Source: Spirosoma oryzae
GTDB lineage: Bacteria; Bacteroidota; Bacteroidia; Cytophagales; Spirosomataceae
Length of the DNA: 64,000 bases
NCBI RefSeq assembly: GCF_003002825.1
Contig: NZ_PVTE01000001.1
Location: 186,001-250,000, forward strand
Direction: 5' to 3'
Part shown: piece by piece, positions 8,538 to 16,829 of the stretch
Position numbering within the stretch: the first letter of the stretch is position 1
Layout: each line of letters begins with the position of its first letter
Translations under genes and position numbers: made by a program
Notes under the pieces: model-generated
Databases searched by the model: none
Told to the model about the DNA's origin: nothing
Seen by the model: only the letters and a program-made list of their open reading frames with translations

Positions 8538-9254
8538 TTAGGTCGCCGAAACGCCCGGAATCGCTATCGCGTCACCTACCGGCATATAGTTGAACATATA
8601 GCCATCTTGCTTCGCCTTGAGCGTCCACTCGCGCCGGTCGGAGCCTTTCGCGCCGGTCGTGTGCATAACCTCGAATTGCAGGCCCATAAACGAACTGCCA
8701 GCGATAACGCGCTGACCGTCGTTCATCACGACACATGCAACGACTTCGGTGTTAATCAGCTTGTCGATTGCGTCGCACTGTTCGGGCGTAAAACCGGCGA
8801 TTTTAACCTCGAGCGATTGCTCCCAACTCTGGTAGCCCGTCGAGCCCTTGAGCGAGCCGTCGAGCTTCAGCGAGTTATCGGAGACCTGAACCTCGACAAA
8901 AACCGGAGCCGGTGTCGCGGTAATAAACGTCGGCGCGGCCGTGATCTTACCGGCCGTGATAATCGACCGTTTCGGGTATTCGGCTGCAAACTGATCGGTT
9001 GCAATCAGAAACAACCGACGCGCTCCGCCCGGGTTAATGGTTTGCTGCGGTGTGCGCGGAATCGCGGCTAATGTGGCATAAGCGGCCGTTGTCGGCTCGA
9101 ATAGCGAGAGGCCCGTTACGGCCTGAAATCCGGCCGTTGCGAGCGGCATCGCGACCACTCCGGCCAATACGTTATTTGTCGCAAAAGCGACGGCCGAGGC
9201 CAGCAAAAGCAGGCAGACCGAGCCGATAATCGAGGTAATTGCTTTCTTGTTCAT
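8538..9254 (-). CDS. Putative major virion protein (tail-tube-like) with hydrophobic N-terminus
   Basis: 238 aa. Residues 1-55 contain two hydrophobic stretches (about 8-26 and 30-50), followed by a beta-rich region with SLEVKIAGFTPEQCDAIDKL (about 147-166) and a terminal RREWTLKAKQDGY. The gene follows the major capsid gene with its own A-rich leader (ACAACAAATAC upstream of the ATG), typical here of highly expressed virion genes. Tail tube or other abundant virion protein is the best guess. The hydrophobic N-terminus is odd for a tube protein and could mean membrane association during assembly. Confidence 0.5.
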   Translation of the reverse strand: MNKKAITSIIGSVCLLLLASAVAFATNNVLAGVVAMPLATAGFQAVTGLSLFEPTTAAYATLAAIPRTPQQTINPGGARRLFLIATDQFAAEYPKRSIITAGKITAAPTFITATPAPVFVEVQVSDNSLKLDGSLKGSTGYQSWEQSLEVKIAGFTPEQCDAIDKLINTEVVACVVMNDGQRVIAGSSFMGLQFEVMHTTGAKGSDRREWTLKAKQDGYMFNYMPVGDAIAIPGVSAT

Positions 9255-9304
9255 TCGGGGTATTTGTTGTAAAAAATTGGAGGGTGAGAGAGAAAGGAGA
9301 GGAG

Positions 9305-9357
9305 GGAGGCTCCGGGCTCGCTGCGGCTGTCAACTCGAGCGGAAAGCCGGAGCCTCC
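9305..9357 (-). promoter_or_regulatory. Intergenic hairpin between capsid and next virion gene
   Basis: GGAGGCTCCGG (9305-9315) and CCGGAGCCTCC (9347-9357) form an 11-bp perfect inverted repeat with a 31-base loop. No T-run follows on the minus strand, so attenuation or RNA stabilisation is more likely than full termination. Confidence 0.5.
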
Positions 9358-9365
9358 GGCTCGCC

Positions 9366-10343
9366 TTATACTTTGTCGTTAAGGAATAACAGCTTGCCGT
9401 AACCGTAGTCGAAACCGACCGACATACGGATATTAATATCCCAGCCTTTGACACTATCGACTACTTTCAGCCGGTAGGCCGAAACGTCCTCGTTGCAGAC
9501 AAAGAACAGGTTCGACGCGGGCGTTATCGCCATTGTCTGCTTACCCACGAGGCCAATGTCTGGCGTTACCGTTACGCTCTCGTAGCCGTCTACTTTGGTC
9601 ATTACGTCGCCCGGCTTGAGCACGTTCGGAAACTTGGCGATACGGCGCTCGTTAACGAGCCGGGCCATACCGGGTGAAAGTCGGAGTTGGAGCGCCTGAC
9701 TCAATAGGGCCTCGTTTACGCTCTCGACTAGCTTACACATGGCGATTACCTCCTCGTATGCGTTGGTACCGTCAATCGTTGCTGTTACGGCCCGAACCTG
9801 AGTCGAGGCAATGTCGCCGTTAACAGCTCGCCCGGCCGTCATTTTTGCCAGTAAGCCCGTAATCGCATACGCCGAGCCACGAGTCGAGGCATTTTTAACC
9901 GCTTTCCAGCTCGACATAGTCCGCAGGTTGGCCCGGGCCGTTTTGAGGATTTGCGTGATGAAAAAGACCTCGAACGGATTAGCAATAACCTCTTTCTCGG
10001 TTTTCAGACCGGCGATAAATTGGAGGTACGAACGGTAAAGCGTTTGTATTTCGCCGATGGTGAAATGCAAATCAATATCCACGTCCTCGAACTCGGGAAC
10101 CCGGGCTCCGAACTTAAGCGGGTTGTCGGCTGGGTCGAAATCGTCCGAGGCCGATTTGAGCACGTCCATAACCTCGAGGTTAACGAGCGGGCTCTTGTTG
10201 TCGGTAACGAGGAGGCTAAAATCCTGCCGGAGCGCGGCCTCGCCGTCGATTAGGGCATTGGTGATAATGTCCCGGCGACCGTCGAAAACCTGCATCAACG
10301 CCGAGGGCATTTTGTCGAAATTGAAACCTTTTATTTGTGGCAT
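9366..10343 (-). CDS. Major capsid protein (HK97-like)
   Basis: 325 aa, the right length for an HK97-fold coat protein. It sits in the canonical order after an S49-type protease and a coiled-coil scaffold. The helical N-terminal region (1-60), a charged E-loop-like region (70-100), a long spine-helix candidate (about 108-140) and a beta-rich C-terminus fit the fold; no cysteine or crosslinking motif stands out. The upstream leader has the A-rich ACAACAAATAC string seen before other virion genes here. The call is contextual plus general fold features. Confidence 0.82.
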   Translation of the reverse strand: MPQIKGFNFDKMPSALMQVFDGRRDIITNALIDGEAALRQDFSLLVTDNKSPLVNLEVMDVLKSASDDFDPADNPLKFGARVPEFEDVDIDLHFTIGEIQTLYRSYLQFIAGLKTEKEVIANPFEVFFITQILKTARANLRTMSSWKAVKNASTRGSAYAITGLLAKMTAGRAVNGDIASTQVRAVTATIDGTNAYEEVIAMCKLVESVNEALLSQALQLRLSPGMARLVNERRIAKFPNVLKPGDVMTKVDGYESVTVTPDIGLVGKQTMAITPASNLFFVCNEDVSAYRLKVVDSVKGWDINIRMSVGFDYGYGKLLFLNDKV

Positions 10344-10432
10344 TTAAATGGGTATTTGTTGTTAAAATGGGTGTTGTTTACTGGTCAATTAGGGGTAGGT
10401 GAGCTCGCTTAGTCGTTACCCGCTAGGCGGTC

Positions 10433-10843
10433 CTATCCTTTCGCTTGGCGGAAGTGCTCGAGAGCGCCCGCGTTATAGTCCGAAAGGCCGGTCGGCGTCT
10501 CGGCCTTGTTGGAGGCATCCTCGGCCGGTTTATCGCGGCCCTCGGCGTTCTTTCCGTCGAACCAACCCTTGTACTTATCCCGGTCGGTTTCGGCCTCCTT
10601 AAGCGTTGCCTCGAGCGTCTTAACGCGCTCCTCGGCGGTGGTCGCCCGGGTGGTGGCTTCGGTGGCTTTCGTCTCGGCCGTCGCTTTCTCGCCCTCGAGC
10701 GCCGTTATCCGGTCGGCCGCTTTGTTGGCGTCGGCGGTAAACTGGTTGTACTCCTCGGTCGAGAGCTTTTCCGAGATCGTTTTTTCGGAGGTTCCGAATA
10801 GGGTCGCGACAACGGCCGCGAGGGTGCTTTTTACTACTGACAT
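10433..10843 (-). CDS. Capsid scaffold protein
   Basis: 136 aa, strongly alpha-helical with a central coiled coil (about 45-95, repeated KATEATTRATTAEERVKTLE-like heptads) and a Lys/Arg-containing C-terminus. Between protease and capsid this is the classic scaffold position: it templates prohead assembly and is then digested by the S49 protease. The start is 10 bases after the protease stop. Confidence 0.8.
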   Translation of the reverse strand: MSVVKSTLAAVVATLFGTSEKTISEKLSTEEYNQFTADANKAADRITALEGEKATAETKATEATTRATTAEERVKTLEATLKEAETDRDKYKGWFDGKNAEGRDKPAEDASNKAETPTGLSDYNAGALEHFRQAKG

Positions 10844-10853
10844 ATGAAAAAAA

Positions 10854-11741
10854 TTAATTGGGTTTTGCTAGTTGGCGAGCCCGGGCGACGGCGAGCTCGA
10901 GCGAGCCGGTCCGGTCGGCGAGGCCCATCGAAATCGCGGCTTTCGTGTTAAACATCTTGCCCGATGTCCATTCGTCGGAGGAGAGCCGACCGGCCCGGCC
11001 GCGTTTTACCGCTCCGTGAAACTCTTTCTTTGCTCCGTTAAGCGTCGCCTTTATGTCGGCGATTGTAGCCTCGGAGAGCGGCTCGATACCGTTAAGCGGT
11101 GCTTTGTCCTCGCTGCCATCCGAGCGGAAAATCGTCGGCACAATCCCGGCTTTCTCGTAGGCTCCGGCGTAGTTCATGTACAGCATGATTACCCCGATTG
11201 AGCCTATCTCCGTAACCGACTGGTCCTCGAGGATAATCTCGTCGGCCTGCGAGGCAATGTAGACGCCCGCCGAGGCACAAAACGGCGTCCATACGACAAC
11301 CGGCTTACTCGTGTTCTTAACGGCATCGGCAAAGGCCCGGAGGCCGTCAACGCCCCCGCCCGGCGTGTTCATCTTAAGGACCGTCGCCTTAACGGAGCCT
11401 GAGCGGTCGGCGGCTTGGATAAGGCCGGTTAAGTCCTCGTAACCCCACGAGCAAAAGCCGTAACGGTCGAGAGCGCCGATAATGGGAATAATTGGCACGT
11501 CGCCCCCGGTGGGTTCGGCGTAGTAGCTGACGCAACGCTCGTAATAGGCCGAGGAGCCCGGGCGAGGGCCTGAGCGGTCCGAGGAGTCGAAGTAGGCCGA
11601 GGGGTGATTTCCCTGCATCGAGGGCGGTACGGCCTCGCGGCCGGAAAGGAGCCTCGGCGTAATAATGCCCTCCATCTGACTAGCGTAAGCATAGTTGAGC
11701 ATCCAAAGGCCGGAGAACGTAGAAAAAGTAAAACCTCTCAT
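10854..11741 (-). CDS. Prohead protease, S49 (SppA-like) serine peptidase
   Basis: 295 aa. The Clp/crotonase-like core starts near IPIIGAL (residue 85). The nucleophile motif ASAGVYIAS lies near 161 and TEIGSIGV near 182, with MNTPGGG at about 124 as the oxyanion-type glycine loop. The C-terminal GRLSSDEWTSGKMF is typical of S49 phage proteases. It processes scaffold and coat during prohead maturation. It is the first gene of the capsid unit and is preceded by a late-promoter element at 11791-11798. Confidence 0.88.
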   Translation of the reverse strand: MRGFTFSTFSGLWMLNYAYASQMEGIITPRLLSGREAVPPSMQGNHPSAYFDSSDRSGPRPGSSAYYERCVSYYAEPTGGDVPIIPIIGALDRYGFCSWGYEDLTGLIQAADRSGSVKATVLKMNTPGGGVDGLRAFADAVKNTSKPVVVWTPFCASAGVYIASQADEIILEDQSVTEIGSIGVIMLYMNYAGAYEKAGIVPTIFRSDGSEDKAPLNGIEPLSEATIADIKATLNGAKKEFHGAVKRGRAGRLSSDEWTSGKMFNTKAAISMGLADRTGSLELAVARARQLAKPN

Positions 11742-11790
11742 TAACGAACGGGATTGACGTTGCGAAAATGAGAGGTTTGAGAGCCTCGAT

Positions 11791-11798
11791 AAAGGACC
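11791..11798 (-). promoter_or_regulatory. Late regulatory element, capsid unit
   Basis: Minus-strand GGTCCTTT, 50 bases before the protease start, with TCATTTTCGC about 20 bases downstream as a weak second block. It abuts the inverted repeat at 11797-11835 and faces away from the plus-strand cassette. Confidence 0.55.
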
Positions 11799-11835
11799 TA
11801 ATTACATAGGCAAGTTTGCCGTCTATGTAATTAGG
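11797..11835. terminator. 13-bp inverted repeat between capsid unit and cargo cassette
   Basis: CCTAATTACATAG (11797-11809) and its exact inverse (11823-11835) around 13 bases. On the minus strand the hairpin is followed by TCCTTT. It may terminate leftward read-through or act as an operator next to the late element. Confidence 0.55.
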
Positions 11836-11971
11836 AGGCCGCTTTTACCAAATATTTATGCTCTGCTAATTATTGACTTGATAAATAAACGGACAACTGA
11901 GAGATTTGACAATCAGATTCTTGAAAAGGTGCTCCGGCTTAGAGCAAACGTTTCACTTTAAATGGGTAACT

Positions 11972-12427
11972 ATGTTGCTTTATTACCTTAAAAAAGGTTT
12001 GGGAAGGTTGTTGAATAAAATAGTATATCCTGTACTCGGTATTGCTATGATTTCGTTGATAGCTTATGCCATCGTAATGGGTATTATTTCTTGGCGGAAA
12101 GAAACAGAAGCTCTTGACGAATGTCATCGGTACACAATTGGGTACGCAACTGAGGTTAAAAGAAAAACACTATATTATAGATATTCAACCGAAGGGGGAA
12201 ATTTTAATGGTAGTTGGGGGCAAAAACCTAGAAGCTGGAAAGATTATTTTAAGGGAAATTTTGTCGCTAATAAATTTCTATATAAGAGGTTTCTAATAAA
12301 ATATAGCTGTAAAGATCATAAAATTAGCCAAATTGATTGGAGCCACTCTATCCCTGAAACAGTAGAACGAGCTCCTTATAAAGGCTGGGAAAATATACCA
12401 AGTCACTTGCCTAAGAATAAGTTTTAG
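11972..12427 (+). CDS. Small membrane-anchored protein, cargo pair member 1
   Basis: 151 aa from the ATG at 11972; an upstream in-frame ATG at 11906 would add 22 residues and place a basic segment before the anchor. One hydrophobic segment (about residues 18-40, IVYPVLGIAMISLIAYAIVMG) is followed by a soluble domain with ECHRYTIGYATEV, YYRYSTEGG and a terminal GWENIP. The next gene repeats the same plan: anchor, EQCVRITVA, YTYKVAGKQY, GWDEIP. The pair are diverged paralogues with a single anchor and a small periplasmic or surface domain. Plus strand and AT-rich, unlike the GC-rich minus-strand late genes around it, it is likely lysogenic cargo. Confidence 0.75.
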   Translation: MLLYYLKKGLGRLLNKIVYPVLGIAMISLIAYAIVMGIISWRKETEALDECHRYTIGYATEVKRKTLYYRYSTEGGNFNGSWGQKPRSWKDYFKGNFVANKFLYKRFLIKYSCKDHKISQIDWSHSIPETVERAPYKGWENIPSHLPKNKF

Positions 12428-12447
12428 TTGCGTAGCAAGCAAATAAG

Positions 12448-12879
12448 ATGAGAATAATCTTACCACCCTACATTGAAAAGACTGTCGCTAAAGTCGCTAA
12501 ATATGCCGGTCCGTGTATACTTATAGGGATTTTCGTTTTTGCGGTTGGTAAGCATATGTTTACTAGAATTATGCTAGAGCAATGTGTTCGAATTACTGTC
12601 GCTACTACTACAAGTGCTTCTGGAGGTGGATACAGAAAAGGAAATTCGCTAAGCTACACCTATAAAGTAGCCGGTAAGCAATATGAAGGAGGTTACGCTG
12701 GAGGGAAACTAAACCATATAAACGTAACCAAACAAGTAGCTCGCGCCATGCTCGTTCGTCGCCATTACGTTAAGTTTTCGTGTGCTTATCCTAGTTTGTC
12801 GGAGTTACTGTACGATAAGGAAGTGCCTGGTTCAGTAATTACTATTCCACCTGACGGATGGGACGAAATTCCTCGATAA
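12448..12879 (+). CDS. Small membrane-anchored protein, cargo pair member 2
   Basis: 143 aa. A hydrophobic segment (about 18-38, AGPCILIGIFVFAVGKH) is followed by a roughly 100-residue domain paralogous to its neighbour (shared Cys after the anchor, Tyr-rich strand, second Cys near FSCAYP, GWDEIP ending). It starts 20 bases after the first gene's stop, giving a two-gene operon. The paired cysteines in both paralogues suggest an extracytoplasmic disulfide. Function unknown; superinfection exclusion or host-envelope modification are plausible but unsupported. Confidence 0.75.
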   Translation: MRIILPPYIEKTVAKVAKYAGPCILIGIFVFAVGKHMFTRIMLEQCVRITVATTTSASGGGYRKGNSLSYTYKVAGKQYEGGYAGGKLNHINVTKQVARAMLVRRHYVKFSCAYPSLSELLYDKEVPGSVITIPPDGWDEIPR

Positions 12880-12907
12880 AGCTAAGTCTCTAGTCAATCA
12901 TAGTGTT

Positions 12908-12925
12908 ACTAGCTAATCAGCTAGT
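12908..12925. terminator. Short palindrome at the end of cargo pair 1
   Basis: ACTAGCT-AATC-AGCTAGT between the convergent cargo pair and the DUF1353-like gene, whose stop codon it overlaps. There is no T-run, so terminator function is uncertain. Confidence 0.35.
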
Positions 12926-13384
12926 GTCGAATTGGCCTCCTTTGGCCCGGAATCGTTGCCAGTTCAAGCCGCCAAAGAGCCGCACTCCGGCATAATAAAG
13001 CCGGTTGCGAAAGCGGCCCGGGTTCATTCGTTCCATGAGCTCGAGGTAAACCGAATCGGCATACGCTCGCCCATCGGCCGGGAGGTTCTCGTTAACGGCT
13101 GCGAACTCCTCCCAACGCATATACAAATAGTCGTGCGCGTAGGCTGCGAGGTTGGTCTTATTGTTGAACGCCGGAAGAACGCTCCACGACCAAACCGGCG
13201 TCGAGTGTGCATCGCTAACGAACCGCTCCCGGATATACAGGAGCCGACCGTCGGCGAGCTCGAGGAGTACGGCTCGCCCGATTTCCATTTGGTCGGTTTT
13301 GGGGAGCTCGCTGTCGATAACGATCGGGAGCCGGTAGGCCCTCGCCGAGCGGCCGATTACGAGCGGCCCGGGCGCGTTACTCAT
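12917..13384 (-). CDS. DUF1353-like phage protein
   Basis: 155 aa. The family pattern is visible: FVSDAHSTPVWSW (about 56-68), then AAYAHDYLYM (about 80-89), then a helix with DGRAYADSVYLELM (about 103-116). DUF1353 proteins are small phage proteins of unknown role, often near tail or lysis genes; the spaced His/Asp residues suggest a metal site or hydrolase-like fold. It overlaps the preceding gene by four bases (ATGA) and ends the tail-fibre unit. Confidence 0.7.
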   Translation of the reverse strand: MSNAPGPLVIGRSARAYRLPIVIDSELPKTDQMEIGRAVLLELADGRLLYIRERFVSDAHSTPVWSWSVLPAFNNKTNLAAYAHDYLYMRWEEFAAVNENLPADGRAYADSVYLELMERMNPGRFRNRLYYAGVRLFGGLNWQRFRAKGGQFDTS

Positions 13385-13818
13385 AGAACGGCGCGTTTGT
13401 CGAGCTTACCGATTTCCTGCTGAATCATCGCGTAAAACATCGAGAGAACCGGCGTTTTGCCGTTTATCTGCATCCCGGCCGCTTTTAGATCGTCTATGCA
13501 AATCGACTGAAAAAACGCCAGTTGTGAGACGGTTTCCTCGGTGCTGGTTTCGACCGGCTTTCCGGTCTGATCGACAACGGCTCCGGCCGTCGTGCGGCTA
13601 ACGAACTGGTCGCGGTAACGGACCTCAGCCGCCCGGCGTTGCTCGGGAGAGAGTTCTCCGAGGGCCTCGAGAATCGGGACGCCCTCCCGGTTATGCGTAA
13701 CGACGCGGATTTCCTGCGTCATATTGAGGTCGCGGCTAATCACTAGATTTTCGTGATAGGCAACCCGAGTAAAACCCGAGATCGGCTCATCGGAGACGGG
13801 TAACGATATTGAGTTCAT
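13381..13818 (-). CDS. Phage protein of unknown function in the tail-fibre unit
   Basis: 145 aa. A beta-rich N-terminus (1-60) is followed by a helical region (about 60-140). No family recognised. It starts just after the fibre-like gene and overlaps the DUF1353-like gene by four bases, so the two are probably translated together. A chaperone or accessory of the fibre is possible from position only. Confidence 0.65.
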   Translation of the reverse strand: MNSISLPVSDEPISGFTRVAYHENLVISRDLNMTQEIRVVTHNREGVPILEALGELSPEQRRAAEVRYRDQFVSRTTAGAVVDQTGKPVETSTEETVSQLAFFQSICIDDLKAAGMQINGKTPVLSMFYAMIQQEIGKLDKRAVL

Positions 13819-13833
13819 GCGTAAAGCGTTTAC

Positions 13834-15543
13834 TTATTGAAATAACATTGACTTGATACTCCCGCCGATGTTGACAACGAGCCGGGTTTGTCCTGTTGAG
13901 GTGTTGTGTACGACGCGCCAGCAATCGGCCGCGAGCTCGCTCGATTGAGCGTCGCCCCCTTGCCGGGAGACCTTGCCCGAGATCGAGCCGTTAACCTGTA
14001 GGAGGTCGCGGTCGTTAGGTACGGTTTGTCCAATCAGAAAACGGCCATCCGGCGTGAACCGAGCCCGTTCGACAATCGCTCCCGCTCCATTCCAGCCACG
14101 AATAATAAAATGGTTGTTGTTTAGTACGCCGAGGTCCCAGTTTCCGGCGTCAACCTGTGCCAGCCGGATAAAGCCGCCGTTGCCGCCCCCTCCTCCGGTG
14201 AGGTTGATAAACTGCGCGACAATGCTATCAGGTGGATTATTGCCGCCAGCGTCGAAAGGGTAAGCTAGATTAGATCGGTTAATCCCAACCCTGCCGTTTC
14301 CCTGTATTCGCATCAGCTCGACGCTAGTCGCCGAGGACGTACCGGCGTAAAATATATGGTTGTTGGTTGTTGCGTCTATCTGGTAACGCATACCGTTGGC
14401 ATCGTAGCCGAACCCGTCGAACTGGTGATCGTTACCATTTGGGTCGAGTAAGGCAATCTTTTTGTTTGCCAGCGCAAACGGAAACTTAAGAATGCCGTTA
14501 AGCAGAAAATTTCCGATAACGTGGAGCTTCTCGCTCGCCCCTCCTCCGCTGCCGCCGAGGATTAAGTCGCCGTTGCCGTTAAGGAACGCTAATAGCCGTT
14601 TTGTCGCGGCTCCCGCTTGTTGCCAGAACGAGAACCCCGAGCCGCTAATATTGGAGTTGATAAACGCGAGCTCGCTCGAGCCGCCTATCCAGTTGGCCCC
14701 GAGGGACAACTGAGCCGAGCCGGGCTCGGTGATCGGAGCCGGAGGGAAACCGCCGTCGCCGTTGGTAATGGTGAAACTCGGAAAGCGTTGTCGGAACGCC
14801 TGAATCGGTTTGTACTGGCTAGGCTTGGTCGAGTTGAAAACCTCGGTGCCGAGTAGGTTCGTCGTATAGGTGGGCGTCGAATAAATTATCGCCTGCGCGA
14901 AGTTGACGAACCGGGCCGAGATAGCTTTAAAATTGTTGTCGGAGACCATGTAGATAACCGTCCGGCCGTCACTCATCTGTTGGCAGATTATGCCCGTCGC
15001 GTTGGCATCGCCCCGGCTGGTATACTGGTAGCGAAAGCCGCCCCGGTTGGCGAAATAAAGGTCGAGCTCAATCGGTGAGCCCCCGCCATTGTCCCACGGC
15101 TTGCCGATAAACGCGACCTGAGCAAAGTCGAACGTTCCGCCCGTTCCGGCCGGGAGCTCGCCAATCGCAAAGTAACGGGTCGCGGCTAGTCCGTCCGTCG
15201 AATTGGTGATCGTGAAAAAAGGGCTTACGCGGTTGCCGTTGAGCGTGTCGAGCCATGCGTCCGTAGCCTCGAGCGAGGCCGCTGTCCCGTTGGAGTAGTC
15301 GCGGCCGAGAACGGTTTTCGCTGTCCGGTAAACGGCGTCGGTATTTGCCCCGCCTGGCTGTCTGTCACTGAGCCGGAGCCACGTCGTTAAGTTGTTGTTG
15401 ATGCCGGTTTTTACCCAGTCAATAGCCGCGAACAAGGTCGCCCGGAGAATTGCGGCTTTTATCCGTCTCGGCCGGTTGGGTGGCGAGTCGGGTAAGTTAC
15501 TGTTGATTAATCCCCTGAGTTGTGTGTCGTCGGGTGCTGCCAT
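13834..15543 (-). CDS. Tail-fibre/appendage-like structural protein
   Basis: 569 aa. A compact charged N-terminus (1-60) is followed by long Gly/Asn/Thr-rich, beta-rich sequence with repeated short strands and Gly runs (SGGGASEKLHVIGNFLLNG near 330, NLTGGGGGNGGF near 445). It ends with SGKVSRQGGD and a terminal block NTSTGQTRLVVNIGGSIK. Gly/Asn-rich strand repeats with a head-group end are typical of receptor-binding or appendage proteins. No chaperone or peptidase domain is recognised. Its leader carries the ACAACAAATAC motif found before abundant virion genes. Confidence 0.65.
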   Translation of the reverse strand: MAAPDDTQLRGLINSNLPDSPPNRPRRIKAAILRATLFAAIDWVKTGINNNLTTWLRLSDRQPGGANTDAVYRTAKTVLGRDYSNGTAASLEATDAWLDTLNGNRVSPFFTITNSTDGLAATRYFAIGELPAGTGGTFDFAQVAFIGKPWDNGGGSPIELDLYFANRGGFRYQYTSRGDANATGIICQQMSDGRTVIYMVSDNNFKAISARFVNFAQAIIYSTPTYTTNLLGTEVFNSTKPSQYKPIQAFRQRFPSFTITNGDGGFPPAPITEPGSAQLSLGANWIGGSSELAFINSNISGSGFSFWQQAGAATKRLLAFLNGNGDLILGGSGGGASEKLHVIGNFLLNGILKFPFALANKKIALLDPNGNDHQFDGFGYDANGMRYQIDATTNNHIFYAGTSSATSVELMRIQGNGRVGINRSNLAYPFDAGGNNPPDSIVAQFINLTGGGGGNGGFIRLAQVDAGNWDLGVLNNNHFIIRGWNGAGAIVERARFTPDGRFLIGQTVPNDRDLLQVNGSISGKVSRQGGDAQSSELAADCWRVVHNTSTGQTRLVVNIGGSIKSMLFQ

Positions 15544-15567
15544 TAGTTGTATTTGTTGTTTAGTGGT

Positions 15568-16134
15568 TTACGCATTGAATGAGGAGCCGAACTCGAGGTC
15601 GAACTCGGTCTCGGCAAAGAGCGCGGCCGAATCGAAACTCTCGAGAAAATAAAGGGAGTGCCACGAGCGCCCCCGGAGCGTGAGCGTTACCGCGTTGGCG
15701 TCGCGAATCGAGCGGCCGGTAAAGAGCGCGAGCCCGTTCTCGGGCTCTCCGGCAATGTAGGCCGCTCCGTTCTGGTCGAGCATCAGCGCGACCCACTCGC
15801 GGCCCCGGTTGGCCTCGGCCCAACCGATAAGCCTCGGCTCGTTTCGGGGAATGACGGCCGAGAGCTCGAGATCGTAAACTCGCCCCTCGCCCGAGGTTTG
15901 GCTCGTCTCCTGCATCGTACAACCGCCGACCGGAAACACGAGCTCAACGAGGGGAGCGCCCTCGGCGACCGAAATCCCGTATTGGCTTACGGTGTGGGGT
16001 GAGGCATCGACGGGAATCTCCTCGGGTGTGGCGAGGTAAAGCAGGTCCTCGAGGGCGAGGAGCTTAAGCCGGGCAATATGCCGGGCGTTGGGCAATCCGT
16101 AGAAGAGGCCGAGCCGGGTTTCGGTTACGATCAT
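15568..16134 (-). CDS. Phage tail-region protein, unknown family
   Basis: 188 aa, beta-rich with conserved-looking GLALFTGRSIRDANAVTLTLRGRSWHSLYFLE near the C-terminus (about 138-169). It is the first gene of the fibre unit, preceded by the best copy of the late element (second block two bases before the ATG). It reads like a tail-tip or baseplate component, but I cannot name a family. Confidence 0.65.
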   Translation of the reverse strand: MIVTETRLGLFYGLPNARHIARLKLLALEDLLYLATPEEIPVDASPHTVSQYGISVAEGAPLVELVFPVGGCTMQETSQTSGEGRVYDLELSAVIPRNEPRLIGWAEANRGREWVALMLDQNGAAYIAGEPENGLALFTGRSIRDANAVTLTLRGRSWHSLYFLESFDSAALFAETEFDLEFGSSFNA

Positions 16135-16136
16135 AG

Positions 16137-16174
16137 CCCAAAACTCGGCCCGGGTGAGCCTCGCCGAAAGGACC
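16137..16174 (-). promoter_or_regulatory. Late regulatory element, fibre unit
   Basis: Minus strand GGTCCTTT (16174-16167), 15 bases, then GGGCCGAGTTTTGGG (16151-16137), two bases before the ATG at 16134. The same two blocks with the same 15-base spacing occur at 35197-35160 and 36348-36311. Confidence 0.65.
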
Positions 16175-16210
16175 GAAATACGGCCCGTTTGGAAAGCGCC
16201 CTAAATGACA

Positions 16211-16243
16211 AAAACCGGCCCTCCGCGTTGGAGAGCCGGTTTT
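16211..16243. terminator. Terminator upstream of the fibre-unit late element
   Basis: AAAACCGGC (16211-16219) and GCCGGTTTT (16235-16243), with T-runs on both strands, so bidirectional. It separates the 16293-16790 gene from the fibre unit. Confidence 0.75.
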
Positions 16244-16257
16244 TGGCTTATTTGTCG

Positions 16258-16331
16258 CCCGGACTTAGGGTGCATTAGCCGGACTTTTTAGTCTATACCC
16301 GGACAATTGGTGCAATAGCCGGACTTTTTAG
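16258..16331. repeat. Two direct repeats with 40-bp period
   Basis: Copies at 16258-16291 and 16298-16331 share CCCGGAC, then GGTGCA(T/A)TAG, then CCGGACTTTTTAG. The second copy encodes the last residues of the 16293-16790 gene, so the first looks like a duplication of that gene's tail. Confidence 0.65.
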
Positions 16332-16790
16332 GGAAAAATTTTTCCGGTTTTTCTTTTCGACTCGGTTAAGATAATCGCGGTAAATCTTGCGGATTGTCTC
16401 CCACTCGAGCTCTATGTCGGGCGTAATATCGTAGCGGGTTAGAAAGCTACGGATGTACTGCGAATAGTCGCCCCCGCAAAGGTGATGCACCGACCGTACC
16501 TCGGAGATCAACGTCCGGCGAAAAATCTCGTCTAACTGCCTGACGAAATCCGGGTATTTCTCGGGAGGCATTTCGTAGGCTTTCTCGCGGCAATAGTAGG
16601 TAAGTACGAGCGTCGTTCCGCTCGGCTTCTCGGGTACAATCGGAAAGGGAATCGACCGGCTCGCGAGGTGAATCATTCGGCCGATTTCGTTCCACTTTTC
16701 AATGTGGACTACGCCCTCTTGTCCGTCGAACTCACCCTCGATAAACTTCTTTAGATAACGTGGAACGGGTAGCGTTAGCTTTTTGAGCAT
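16293..16790 (-). CDS. Phage protein of unknown function, possible regulator
   Basis: 165 aa, mixed alpha/beta, basic C-terminus. No domain recognised. It forms its own unit between terminators (16211-16243 and 16830-16860) and has no late element. Its start codon is directly preceded by CAAAATTTCCAA, a leader shared with the early-region genes starting at 38848 and 41888. That suggests early or regulatory expression rather than a virion protein, an inference from the leader alone. Confidence 0.6.
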   Translation of the reverse strand: MLKKLTLPVPRYLKKFIEGEFDGQEGVVHIEKWNEIGRMIHLASRSIPFPIVPEKPSGTTLVLTYYCREKAYEMPPEKYPDFVRQLDEIFRRTLISEVRSVHHLCGGDYSQYIRSFLTRYDITPDIELEWETIRKIYRDYLNRVEKKNRKNFSLKSPAIAPIVRV

Positions 16791-16829
16791 TTGGAAATTT
16801 TGCGGTAATCATATCAGCAAAGGAGGTAA

